NCBI GenBank assembly: GCA_031550755.1
Contig: JAVBOJ010000006.1
Span: 1-13,789 of the forward strand
DNA: 13,789 bases
Source of the DNA: JAVBOJ01 sp031550755
Lineage (GTDB): Bacteria; Bacillota; Clostridia; Oscillospirales; UBA929
Direction: 5' to 3'
The notes beneath the pieces were generated by a model. The model was given only the letters and a program-made list of their open reading frames with translations, was not told where the DNA came from and ran no database searches. Below are positions 7,853 through 13,789 of this stretch, one piece after another. The position numbers were made by a program, and so were the translations under genes. Positions within the stretch are counted from its first letter, which is position 1, and each line of letters starts with the position of its first letter.

Positions 7853-9491
7853 AAAAATCTATGCCGGGATGCTGCTCTTGTCCCTGACCTCGGTGCTGCT
7901 GGTCTCGGTTGCGCTGAGCTTCTTGTTTTACGGCCAGCTCGCCGGGCAGATCAAAAGCGAGCTGCATGACAACTGCGTGTTTTTGGAGCGCGTCCTCCGC
8001 CGGAGCGAGCAGCCCGAGGAGACGCTGCGCTCGTTTTCGCCGCCGGTCGGCGACCTGCGGGTATCCCTCGTGTCGGCGGAAGGTCATGTGCTGTACGACA
8101 ACGACGCCGACGTCCGTGCGCTGTCCCGCCATGCCGACCGGGAGGAGATCCGGGAGGCGCTGGAAACCGGACAGGGCGAGAGCACGCGTTTTTCGACGAC
8201 GCTGCGCACCCAAACCCATTACTTTTCGCTCAAGTTGACCGACGACCTTGTCCTGCGGGTATCCAAAACCACCGACAGTATTTACGGCGTGTTCGCCGGC
8301 GTGCTGCCCGTCGTCATCGGCCTTGTGCTGCTTGTGCTGCTGGCCTGTCATTTGACCGCGCGGCGGCTGACCAAATCCATCGTCGCGCCCCTGGGCGGCG
8401 TCGATTTTGACCGGGACGACCAATTTTACGACGAGCTGGCGCCGTTTGTCAGCCGCATCCGGCAGCAAACGCGGCAGATCGCCTGGCAAACCGAGGAGCT
8501 GGAGGCGCGCGCCGAGACCCTGACGACCATTACCGACAACATGAAGGAGGGGCTCCTGCTGCTCGCGCCGAGCGGTTTGATCGTGTCGGCCAACAAGAGC
8601 GTGCTGACGCTGTTTGACAAGCAGCCCGACGTAGTCGGTCGGCCGTTTCGGGCGCTGAGCCGCCATGTAGAGCTCGGCCGCCGTCTGGAGGACGCGCTGG
8701 CCGGACAGCACGGAGAGCTGCTGTTTGAGCTGGGCGGCCATGTGTGGAACATTTTTTTTAGCCCGGTGCCGACCCTCGGCGCGCTGGCGCTGTTTCTCGA
8801 CATCACCGAAAGGGCCCGCGCCGAAAAACGGCGGCGCGAATTTTCCGCCAATGTCTCCCATGAGCTCAAAACGCCACTCACCTCCATCTCGGGTTACGCC
8901 GAAATGATGGAAAACGGCATGGTCAGCCCCGGGGACGTCGCGCCCTTCGCCGGGCGAATCCGGTCGGAAGCCTCGCGGCTGATCGGGTTGATTGAGGATA
9001 TTATCCGCCTGTCCGAGCTGGACGAAACCGTCGAAAAGGTGCTGGAGCCGGTGGACATTCTCCCGCTGGCCGAGGAGGTGATCGCCGACCTGACCGCCCG
9101 CGCCGCCGCGCATGATGTGCGGCTGAGCGCCGACTGCGCCGCGTTTTCGCTGACCGCCAACCGGCGGATGCTGCATGAAATGCTGTACAATTTGATCGAC
9201 AACGGCATCAAATACAACAAGCCCGGCGGGCATGTGACCCTGCGCGTCGTGCGCGAGGGTGCGCAGGCGGTCTTTTCGGTCACCGACAGCGGCATCGGCA
9301 TCCCGGACAAGGATCGCGACCGGATTTTCGAGCGGTTTTACCGGGTGGATCGCTCCCGTTCCCAAAAAACCGGCGGCACCGGCTTGGGTCTGTCCATTGT
9401 CAAGCACATCGTCGCCTATCACGGCGGCGAGGTGACAGTGGACAGCCGCGAGGACGTCGGGACGGAAATAACCGTGAAAATTCCGGATTGA
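7845..9491 (+). CDS. phoR: Sensor histidine kinase (PhoR-like)
   Basis: This is a membrane histidine kinase of 548 residues. It has TM1 (about 7-30), an extracytoplasmic domain of roughly 115 residues, TM2 (about 148-168), a PAS-like region (about 225-310: TITDNMKEGLLLLAPSGLIVSANKS), and a dimerisation/phosphorylation helix with His339 in VSHELKTPLTS. The ATPase domain has an N box starting at Asn449 (NLIDNGIKYN), a G1 box DSGIGI (481-486), an F box FERFYRVD, and a G2 box starting at Gly513 (GLGLSIVK). I see no clear HAMP domain between TM2 and the PAS region. The ATG overlaps the response-regulator stop by 8 nt, with AAGGTGAG upstream. Pairing with PhoU and the transporter argues for phosphate sensing, probably through Pst/PhoU rather than direct ligand binding. 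Confidence 0.9.
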   Translation: MRKKIYAGMLLLSLTSVLLVSVALSFLFYGQLAGQIKSELHDNCVFLERVLRRSEQPEETLRSFSPPVGDLRVSLVSAEGHVLYDNDADVRALSRHADREEIREALETGQGESTRFSTTLRTQTHYFSLKLTDDLVLRVSKTTDSIYGVFAGVLPVVIGLVLLVLLACHLTARRLTKSIVAPLGGVDFDRDDQFYDELAPFVSRIRQQTRQIAWQTEELEARAETLTTITDNMKEGLLLLAPSGLIVSANKSVLTLFDKQPDVVGRPFRALSRHVELGRRLEDALAGQHGELLFELGGHVWNIFFSPVPTLGALALFLDITERARAEKRRREFSANVSHELKTPLTSISGYAEMMENGMVSPGDVAPFAGRIRSEASRLIGLIEDIIRLSELDETVEKVLEPVDILPLAEEVIADLTARAAAHDVRLSADCAAFSLTANRRMLHEMLYNLIDNGIKYNKPGGHVTLRVVREGAQAVFSVTDSGIGIPDKDRDRIFERFYRVDRSRSQKTGGTGLGLSIVKHIVAYHGGEVTVDSREDVGTEITVKIPD

Positions 9492-9518
9492 CATTAACGT
9501 TACGTCATGGTTTATCAT
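9488..9518 (+). promoter_or_regulatory. MerR-type promoter/operator with 19-bp spacer
   Basis: A perfect TTGACA (9488-9493, overlapping the phoR stop) and TATCAT (9513-9518, five of six matches to the -10 consensus) are separated by 19 bp. Overlong 19-20 bp spacers are the mark of promoters untwisted by MerR-family activators. A palindrome TAACGTTA (9495-9502) lies in the spacer, flanked by TGAC and GTCA, giving an imperfect larger dyad (9489-9507). The predicted transcript start, about 9525, leaves a leader of only about 15 nt. This points to autoregulation of the downstream MerR gene. Confidence 0.6.
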
Positions 9519-9539
9519 GGTCTTCGGGAGGTGAGCCAC

Positions 9540-10301
9540 ATGGAATACACCGTCCACAAATTGGCGGCGCTGTCTGGCGTCAGCATCCGCACCCTGCGCT
9601 ATTATGACCAGATCGGTCTGCTGACGCCCGCCCGCATAAGCTCCAATGGTTACCGAATTTACGGGCCGAAGGAGGTGGACGCGCTCCAGCAAATCCTGTT
9701 TTATCGGGAGCTGGGCGTTGCGCTCGAGGAGATCGGGAAACTTCTGGTCTCCGGGACATTCGACCGGCGGGAGGCCCTGCGCGGGCATCATGCGGCGCTG
9801 CTTCTTCGCCGGGAACGGCTGGACGCGCTGATTGACAATGTGGAAAAGACCCTGCGAACCATGAAAGGAGAAATGACAATGAGCGACAAGGAAAAATTTG
9901 AAGGCTTTAAGCAAAAACTGGTGGAGGACAACGAGCGCACATACGGCGACGAAATCCGCGCCAAATACGGCGACGACGCGGTGGATCGTTCCAACGCAAA
10001 GCTCATGGGCATGACCCCCACGCAATACGCCGAGGTCGAGGAGCTGTCTGAACGGCTGAACGAAGCCCTGAAGGAGGCCTTTGCGCAGGGCGACCCGGCC
10101 GGAGAGCCGGCCCAGCGTGCCTGCGCGCTGCACAAGGAGTGGCTTTGCTACTTTTGGGAGAAATACAGCAAGGAGGCGCATATGGGGCTGGGACAGATGT
10201 ATGTGGACGACGAGCGCTTCACGGCCTATTACGACAACATCGCGCCCGGCTGCGCCGTGTTTTTGCGCGACGCGCTGGCGGTGTTTTGCGCGCAAGATTG
10301 A
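9540..10301 (+). CDS. MerR-family transcriptional regulator with TipAS antibiotic-recognition domain (TipAL-like)
   Basis: The 253-residue protein has an N-terminal MerR winged helix (about 2-70: VHKLAALSGVSIRTLRYYDQ, then NGYRIYGPKEVD), a coiled coil (about 75-110), and a C-terminal TipAS-type domain (about 120-253). That domain includes YGDEIRAKYGDDA, MGMTPTQYAEV and GLGQMYVDDERFTAYYDNI. TipAL/Mta-type regulators bind drugs or other amphipathic ligands in this domain and activate efflux or self-sequestration genes. GGGAGGTGA (9526-9534) places the start at 9540; an in-frame ATG at 9507 lies upstream of the predicted transcript start. It follows phoR after 48 nt with no terminator between, so read-through from the phosphate operon is possible. 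No efflux gene is adjacent, and the ligand is unknown. Confidence 0.9.
   Translation: MEYTVHKLAALSGVSIRTLRYYDQIGLLTPARISSNGYRIYGPKEVDALQQILFYRELGVALEEIGKLLVSGTFDRREALRGHHAALLLRRERLDALIDNVEKTLRTMKGEMTMSDKEKFEGFKQKLVEDNERTYGDEIRAKYGDDAVDRSNAKLMGMTPTQYAEVEELSERLNEALKEAFAQGDPAGEPAQRACALHKEWLCYFWEKYSKEAHMGLGQMYVDDERFTAYYDNIAPGCAVFLRDALAVFCAQD
9864..9881 (+). other. Internal ribosome site and in-frame ATG that could produce the TipAS domain alone
   Basis: Inside the MerR gene, AAAGGAG (9864-9870) stands 8 nt before an in-frame ATG (9879, Met114). Translation from here would give a 140-residue protein (9879-10301) consisting of the ligand-binding domain without the DNA-binding part. Streptomyces tipA is known to make both a full-length TipAL and a shorter in-frame TipAS of about 144 residues from an internal start. 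The site is as strong as those of the genuine genes in this window. Actual use is inferred. Confidence 0.6.
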
Positions 10302-10356
10302 ACGAAACGCTCGCCGAGGCGACGCTTTTACTTTCAAAAAACTACTTTTCAGACAG

Positions 10357-10388
10357 AAAAAGCGCCCGGTCGAAACCGGGCGCTTTTT
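10357..10388. terminator. Perfect bidirectional intrinsic terminator between convergent genes
   Basis: AAAAAGCGCCCGGT (10357-10370) and ACCGGGCGCTTTTT (10375-10388) are perfectly complementary over 14 bp around a CGAA tetraloop. T runs end the 3' arm on both strands, so it can stop the MerR gene from the left and the zinc-ribbon gene from the right. It lies 55 nt after the MerR stop and 10 nt after the zinc-ribbon stop on the opposite strand. Confidence 0.95.
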
Positions 10389-10398
10389 GTTTGCAAGA

Positions 10399-10677
10399 TT
10401 AGCCGTTCTCGCGCATACGCGCGAAGCAATCACTGCAGTAGACCGGACGATCGGTCTTGGGCTCAAAAGGCACCTTGGCCTCGCCACCGCAGGAAGCGCA
10501 AGTAGCTACAAAGAACTCTCTCGGCGCTCTGGAGGCGTTTTTGCGAGCGTCACGGCAGTTTTTGCAGCGCTGCGGCTCATTCTGGAAGCCGCGCTCAGAG
10601 TAAAACTCCTGCTCACCGGCGGTGAAGATAAAATCTTCGCCACATTCCTTGCACTTCAGGGTCTTGTCTTCGAACAT
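10399..10677 (-). CDS. Small protein with two zinc ribbons (zinc-ribbon domain-containing protein)
   Basis: This is a 92-residue cytoplasmic protein with eight cysteines arranged as two four-cysteine zinc sites. The first is C9-x2-C12 with C38-x2-C41 (KCKECGEDF and RCKNCRDARK). The second is C60-x2-C63 with C81-x2-C84 (ATCASCGGEAKVPF and VYCSDCFARMRENG). The family is widespread in Clostridia and related bacteria, usually annotated only as zinc-ribbon protein. A nucleic-acid-binding role is often supposed but not established. A purine-rich GAGAGGGA element precedes the ATG on the minus strand. It follows sigH on the same strand after a 113-nt gap, in which I found no convincing promoter or terminator. 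Confidence 0.85.
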   Translation of the reverse strand: MFEDKTLKCKECGEDFIFTAGEQEFYSERGFQNEPQRCKNCRDARKNASRAPREFFVATCASCGGEAKVPFEPKTDRPVYCSDCFARMRENG

Positions 10678-10790
10678 TTTTTTCCCTCTCTTTGACTGAA
10701 AGTCTTGCCCTTGGACGGATTTTCACCGACACCTCAATTGCGCTCTGGTTGGTTAAGCTACATAGGGCATATATGCGACAGGATTTCCTG

Positions 10791-11408
10791 CTATCGCTTG
10801 AGATGGGCCAGTTTTTGCCTGGCGCGCTGGACGGCGTTGTCCACCGATTTCGGGGACTTGTGCGTAATGGCTGCGATTTCCCGATACGACAGCCCTTCCA
10901 AATAATGCCCCAAAATCTCGGCTTCCAAGCCGGATAGCAGGACCTTCCACCGCTTTGTGAGCTCACCAATATCCTCACGCCAAATGATGAGGGTTTCGGG
11001 ATTCAACTCGCGGCCGGGATACAAGACTGCATCCGGGGCGTCATCGCCCGCGGACAGAGAGGTCGAAACATAGCGGTTCAGCGGCTGGTGTTTATCGCGG
11101 TTGGCGGCACGCACGGCCGATACCAACCGGTTGCGGACACAAAATTCCGCAAAGGTGCGAAACGAGGCCTGTTTTTCCGGGTCGTAGTCGCGGATGGCTT
11201 TGAGGAGACCCAAAAACCCTTCCTGGGTCAGATCGTCGAAGGCTCCGCCGATGAGGTAATACGGCCGGGCGCAGGCGCGCACCAAAAAGGTATAACGAAC
11301 GATCAATTCTTCTTCGGCCTCACGGGAGCCGTTCTGCGCGGCGCGCAGGAGGTCGGCGTCAGGCGTAGGCATGTCTGCGGGAGCGGCGTTCTCTATGGTT
11401 TGTTTCAT
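10791..11408 (-). CDS. sigH: RNA polymerase sigma factor SigH-like (Spo0H family)
   Basis: This 205-residue sigma-70 family factor redirects RNA polymerase, classically to early sporulation and stationary-phase genes. Region 2 includes RYTFLVRACARPYYLIGG and the core-binding block DDLTQEGFLGLLKAIRDYD (58-76). ASFRTFAEFCVRNRLVSAVR carries the -10 recognition helix. Region 4 (about 150-200) ends in a helix-turn-helix, LSYREIAAITHKSPKSVDNA. The combination of YLIGG...DDL.QEG...AIRDYD, ASF..FAE.C, HQPLN.Y and KS.DNA.QR closely follows B. subtilis SigH as I recall it. GGAG lies 7 nt before the ATG. It has its own strong promoter. Other sigma factors of similar size (SigI, ECF types) lack this pattern. 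Confidence 0.88.
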   Translation of the reverse strand: MKQTIENAAPADMPTPDADLLRAAQNGSREAEEELIVRYTFLVRACARPYYLIGGAFDDLTQEGFLGLLKAIRDYDPEKQASFRTFAEFCVRNRLVSAVRAANRDKHQPLNRYVSTSLSAGDDAPDAVLYPGRELNPETLIIWREDIGELTKRWKVLLSGLEAEILGHYLEGLSYREIAAITHKSPKSVDNAVQRARQKLAHLKR

Positions 11409-11425
11409 CTCACCACTCCGAATGT

Positions 11426-11455
11426 ATTATATACAGGTCGAGCTGCGTTTGTCAA
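11426..11455 (-). promoter_or_regulatory. Near-consensus SigA promoter for sigH
   Basis: On the minus strand, TTGACA (11455-11450) and TATAAT (11431-11426) are both perfect, with an 18-bp spacer. Predicted transcription start is near 11419, giving a leader of about 11 nt that includes the GGAG ribosome site. Upstream of the -35 (11461-11505) the sequence is strongly AT-rich, like an UP element or a binding region for a regulator such as AbrB. Naming a regulator would be speculation. Confidence 0.75.
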
Positions 11456-11546
11456 GCGGTTTTAAAATTATACTTCCTTTTTTGTGAAAATAATATACAT
11501 CCGGCGCAGAATTTCCCGCCCGGCGCAAACTTCTCACCAAGTTTTT

Positions 11547-12896
11547 TTATTTCGTCCGCTCCATGGCGTCCACAATGCGCTGCGCGGCGCCCCGGATCAG
11601 ACCCTCTTCCCGCCCCTCGACCATGACCCGCACCAGCGCCTCGGTGCCCGACGGGCGCACCAGCACCCGCCCCTCCTCGCCCAGCAGCGCCTCAACTTCG
11701 CGGATTTCCCGCAGCACGGAGGCGTCCTCCATTAGGCGTTTTTTGATGTCATTTCCCGCAACCGTAACGCCCACAAGGACTTGCGGATACTGCTGAATGC
11801 AGTCTGTGATCTTGGACGCGCGGATGCCCCGCCGCGCCAGCACATTCAGGAGCTGCACGGCGGTGAGCTGCCCGTCGCCGGTGGTGGCGTGGCGCAGGAA
11901 AATGAGATGTCCCGACTGCTCGCCACCCAGGGTGTAGCCGCCCTTTTGCATCTCCTCCAGCACATAGCGGTCGCCCACCGCGGCCGATATCACCCGCATC
12001 CCCTGCTGCTTGCAGTACCGGTGAAAGCCCAGATTGGACATGACCGTGCCCACGATGGTGTCGCGCGCCAGCCGTCCGGCTCGCATTTCCTCCAGACCGC
12101 AGACGGCCATAATCCGGTCGCCGTCGATGACGCCGCCGCGCTCGTCCACCGCCAGGCAGCGGTCTGCGTCGCCGTCAAAGGCCAGCCCCAGATCAAACCC
12201 GCCCTGGGTCACAATCCCCTGCAGCACAGACAGATGGGTCGAGCCGCAGTTGTCGTTGATGTTGACGCCGTCCGGCTTGTCAAAAAAAATCTCGTGTTGT
12301 ACGCCCAGCCGGGCAAACAGTTGCCTCGCCGTGGCCGCCGCCGCGCCGTTTGCGCAGTCCACCGCCACCCGCAGCCCCGACAAATCGCCCTCAGAGCTGC
12401 GCGCCACATGGTCTATGTATTCGTCCAGCAGTCCTTCCCCGTCGTAAAAGACCCGCCCGATGCGCGCGCCTGTCTGCTGGGGCAGTCGCAGATTTTCCGA
12501 CAAAATGAGCTCCTCGATTTGATGCTCCAGCGCGTCGGAGAGCTTGAAGCCCTCGGAGGAAAACAGCTTGATGCCGTTGTGCTCGTGGGGATTGTGGGAG
12601 GCCGAGATGACGATGCCGGCGTCAAAATGTGCCTTGGTCAAAAAGGCGACCGCCGGCGTGGGCGCCACGCCGAGGATGTGCGCGTCGGCCCCCATGGAGG
12701 TCACGCCTGCGACCAGCGCCGCCTCCAGCATGTCGGAGGATACCCGGGTGTCCTTGCCGATGAGAAAAGCGGCTTTGCGGTGGGTCGCCTCGGTTAAAAT
12801 CATGGCCGAAGCCTGCCCCACCCGGAAGGCCAGCGCCCCGGTGAGATTGTCGCCCGCGATCCCGCGTACCCCGTCTGTGCCAAACAGTCTGCCCAT
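11547..12896 (-). CDS. glmM: Phosphoglucosamine mutase GlmM
   Basis: GlmM converts glucosamine-6-phosphate to glucosamine-1-phosphate, feeding UDP-GlcNAc synthesis for peptidoglycan. The 449-residue length is normal. It begins MGRLFGTDGVRG, the GlmM signature. The active-site phosphoserine is Ser100 in ISASHNP, the metal loop is DGDADR (241-246), the sugar-binding loop is GEQSGH (325-330), and the phosphate-binding loop is RPSGTE (414-419). GGGGGT precedes the ATG on the minus strand. I see no clear terminator after the stop, so transcripts may continue towards sigH. The short repeat CCGGCGCA occurs twice in that 138-nt gap, without obvious meaning. Confidence 0.97.
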   Translation of the reverse strand: MGRLFGTDGVRGIAGDNLTGALAFRVGQASAMILTEATHRKAAFLIGKDTRVSSDMLEAALVAGVTSMGADAHILGVAPTPAVAFLTKAHFDAGIVISASHNPHEHNGIKLFSSEGFKLSDALEHQIEELILSENLRLPQQTGARIGRVFYDGEGLLDEYIDHVARSSEGDLSGLRVAVDCANGAAAATARQLFARLGVQHEIFFDKPDGVNINDNCGSTHLSVLQGIVTQGGFDLGLAFDGDADRCLAVDERGGVIDGDRIMAVCGLEEMRAGRLARDTIVGTVMSNLGFHRYCKQQGMRVISAAVGDRYVLEEMQKGGYTLGGEQSGHLIFLRHATTGDGQLTAVQLLNVLARRGIRASKITDCIQQYPQVLVGVTVAGNDIKKRLMEDASVLREIREVEALLGEEGRVLVRPSGTEALVRVMVEGREEGLIRGAAQRIVDAMERTK

Positions 12897-12920
12897 ATAA
12901 CGACCCCCGTAAAATCTTTG

Positions 12921-12949
12921 TTTTTTCCCGGATTCACTCCGGGAAAAAA
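12921..12949. other. Perfect 12-bp inverted repeat in the glmM leader
   Basis: TTTTTTCCCGGA (12921-12932) and TCCGGGAAAAAA (12938-12949) are perfectly complementary around a 5-nt loop. On either strand the stem starts with T residues and ends with A residues, so it does not have the 3' T tract of an intrinsic terminator. It lies about 25 nt upstream of glmM, and its minus-strand T run is also the tail of the hairpin following ruvB. Confidence 0.6.
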
Positions 12950-12996
12950 TAACCCTGTTCCAATTGTTTGAAATGCCTCAGCATTTCAAAACAGGG
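12944..12996 (-). terminator. Probable intrinsic terminator of ruvB, overlapping its stop codon
   Basis: Read on the minus strand, CCCTGT (12996-12991) pairs with ACAGGG (12958-12953), and TTTGAAATGC pairs perfectly with GCATTTCAAA (12990-12981 with 12976-12967) around a TGAG loop. An 8-nt bulge lies on the 3' side. The helix is followed by TTATTTTTT (12952-12944). The ruvB stop codon (12988-12986) lies in the 5' arm. The bulge makes it atypical. Confidence 0.5.
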
Positions 12997-13789
12997 CATC
13001 CTGTCCAATATATGCCAGTCCCAGATGATCGTATGCCTTCCGGGTGACGCAGCGGCCGCGCGCCGTGCGCGAGAGAAAGCCCATCTGCATCAGATACGGC
13101 TCGTAGACGTCCTCCAGCGTGACGGCCTCCTCGCCGACCGTGGCGGCCAGCGTGTCCAGCCCCACCGGACCGCCGCCGTAATTGTCAATAATAGAGAGCA
13201 GCAGCCGCCGGTCCACCGCGTCCAGCCCCAGCTTGTCGATCTCCAGCATCCCCAGAGCGTAGTCGGCGACCTCCTTGGTGATGATCCCGTCGGCCCGCAC
13301 CTGCGCCCAGTCGCGCACCCGCCGCAGGATGCGGTTGGCGATACGCGGCGTGCCGCGGGCGCGGTGGGCGATTTCGTACGCCCCGCCCGGCTCGATGGCG
13401 ATATCCAAAATCCCGGCGCTGCGGCGCACAATGCGCGCCAGCTCCTCCGGCGAATACAGCTCCAGCCGCAGCACCACCCCGAACCGGTCGCGCAGGGGCG
13501 CCGTGAGCTGCCCGGCGCGGGTGGTCGCCCCGATGAGGGTAAACCGGGGCAAATCCAGCCGGATGGAGCGGGCCGACGGCCCCTTGCCGAGGATGATGTC
13601 CACGGCGCAGTCCTCCATGGCGGGATACAGCACCTCCTCCACCGACCGGTCCAGCCGGTGGATTTCGTCCACAAACAAAAGATCATGCTCGTTTAGGTTG
13701 GTCAGCAGCGCCGCCAGATCGCCCGCCTTGTCGATCGCCGGGCCGGAGGTGATGCGGATATTGACCCCCATCTCATTGGCGATGACCCC
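12986..13789 (-). CDS. ruvB: Holliday junction branch-migration helicase RuvB (5' end beyond the window)
   Basis: RuvB is the hexameric AAA+ motor that, with RuvA, drives branch migration of Holliday junctions. The last 267 residues are present, and the frame stays open to the window edge (GVIANE precedes MGVNIRITSGPAI), so the Met at 13771 is internal. Visible elements are Walker B LLFVDEIHRL, the RuvB-specific hairpin region around EDCAVDIILGKGPSARS, sensor 1 LIGATTRAG, the arginine-finger segment LRDRFG, and the C-terminal winged helix (LDAVDRRLLLSIIDNYGGGPVG, ending with MGFLSRTARGRCVT). The Walker A motif would be upstream, off the window. Nothing visible is damaged. Confidence 0.97.
   Translation of the reverse strand, partial: GVIANEMGVNIRITSGPAIDKAGDLAALLTNLNEHDLLFVDEIHRLDRSVEEVLYPAMEDCAVDIILGKGPSARSIRLDLPRFTLIGATTRAGQLTAPLRDRFGVVLRLELYSPEELARIVRRSAGILDIAIEPGGAYEIAHRARGTPRIANRILRRVRDWAQVRADGIITKEVADYALGMLEIDKLGLDAVDRRLLLSIIDNYGGGPVGLDTLAATVGEEAVTLEDVYEPYLMQMGFLSRTARGRCVTRKAYDHLGLAYIGQDALF

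Noticed and set aside
7803..10487. Very long (894-codon) open frame on the minus strand opposite phoR and the MerR gene
   Set aside because: It is antisense to two clearly recognisable genes, shows no protein motif, and is rich in His/Gln/Arg as expected when GC-rich codons are read on the other strand. Open antisense frames are common at this base composition.
10761..10792. Short palindromes (GCATATATGC and CAGGATTTCCTG) after sigH as terminator or operator
   Set aside because: The stems are short, no T tract follows, and there is no positional support. Such palindromes can occur by chance.
11497..11530. Repeated CCGGCGCA octamer between glmM and sigH as a regulatory or mobile-element repeat
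   Set aside because: There are only two copies of a GC-rich 8-mer in a GC-rich genome, with no terminal inverted repeats or target duplication.
11781..12797. 338-codon plus-strand open frame opposite glmM
   Set aside because: It is a shadow of glmM, which has every family motif on the other strand. The plus-strand product has no recognisable domain or ribosome site.
12921..12949. Perfect hairpin as a simple rho-independent terminator
   Set aside because: The stem ends in A residues on both strands rather than in T residues, so it lacks the required 3' U tract. It is recorded only as an inverted repeat.

Overview
The window looks like chromosome from a GC-rich, endospore-forming member of the Clostridia, probably Oscillospirales. 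That placement is an inference. It rests on a SigH-type sporulation sigma factor, the tail of a BclB-like exosporium protein, an ApbE/NusG_II/Gx-transporter cassette, and a clostridial style of pst-phoU-phoP-phoR operon. Intergenic spaces are short (none reaches 300 bp), and almost all genes on the left two thirds overlap their neighbours.

Plus strand, 1-3117: the window opens in the last 62 codons of a BclB-like exosporium/collagen-type surface protein, closed by one weak and one strong hairpin. A probable SigA promoter then drives four overlapping genes: a lipoprotein FAD:protein FMN transferase (apbE), a membrane-anchored NusG-domain-II protein, a Gx transporter-family membrane protein, and a TM1586-type nitroreductase. 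The set ends at a good intrinsic terminator. The first three resemble the accessory part of flavinylation/extracellular electron transfer loci, but no FMN-carrying acceptor is visible.

Plus strand, 3118-9491: a phosphate operon, pstS-pstC-pstA-pstB-phoU-phoP-phoR, in which every junction overlaps. The transporter imports phosphate, PhoU links it to the kinase, and PhoR/PhoP presumably regulates the operon from within it. PstS is remarkable: its two sequence halves are in the opposite order to canonical PstS, which makes it a circular permutation.

Plus strand, 9488-10388: a MerR-family regulator with a TipAS-type ligand-binding domain. It has a MerR-style promoter (19-bp spacer) and a strong internal Shine-Dalgarno/ATG that would give a free ligand-binding domain, as in Streptomyces tipA. 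A perfect bidirectional terminator separates it from the convergent block.

Minus strand, 10399-13789: read right to left, the 3' part of ruvB (cut by the window edge), a two-hairpin intergenic region, glmM, sigH with a near-consensus promoter, and a small two-zinc-ribbon protein. I saw no tRNA, rRNA, CRISPR array, insertion sequence or phage gene.
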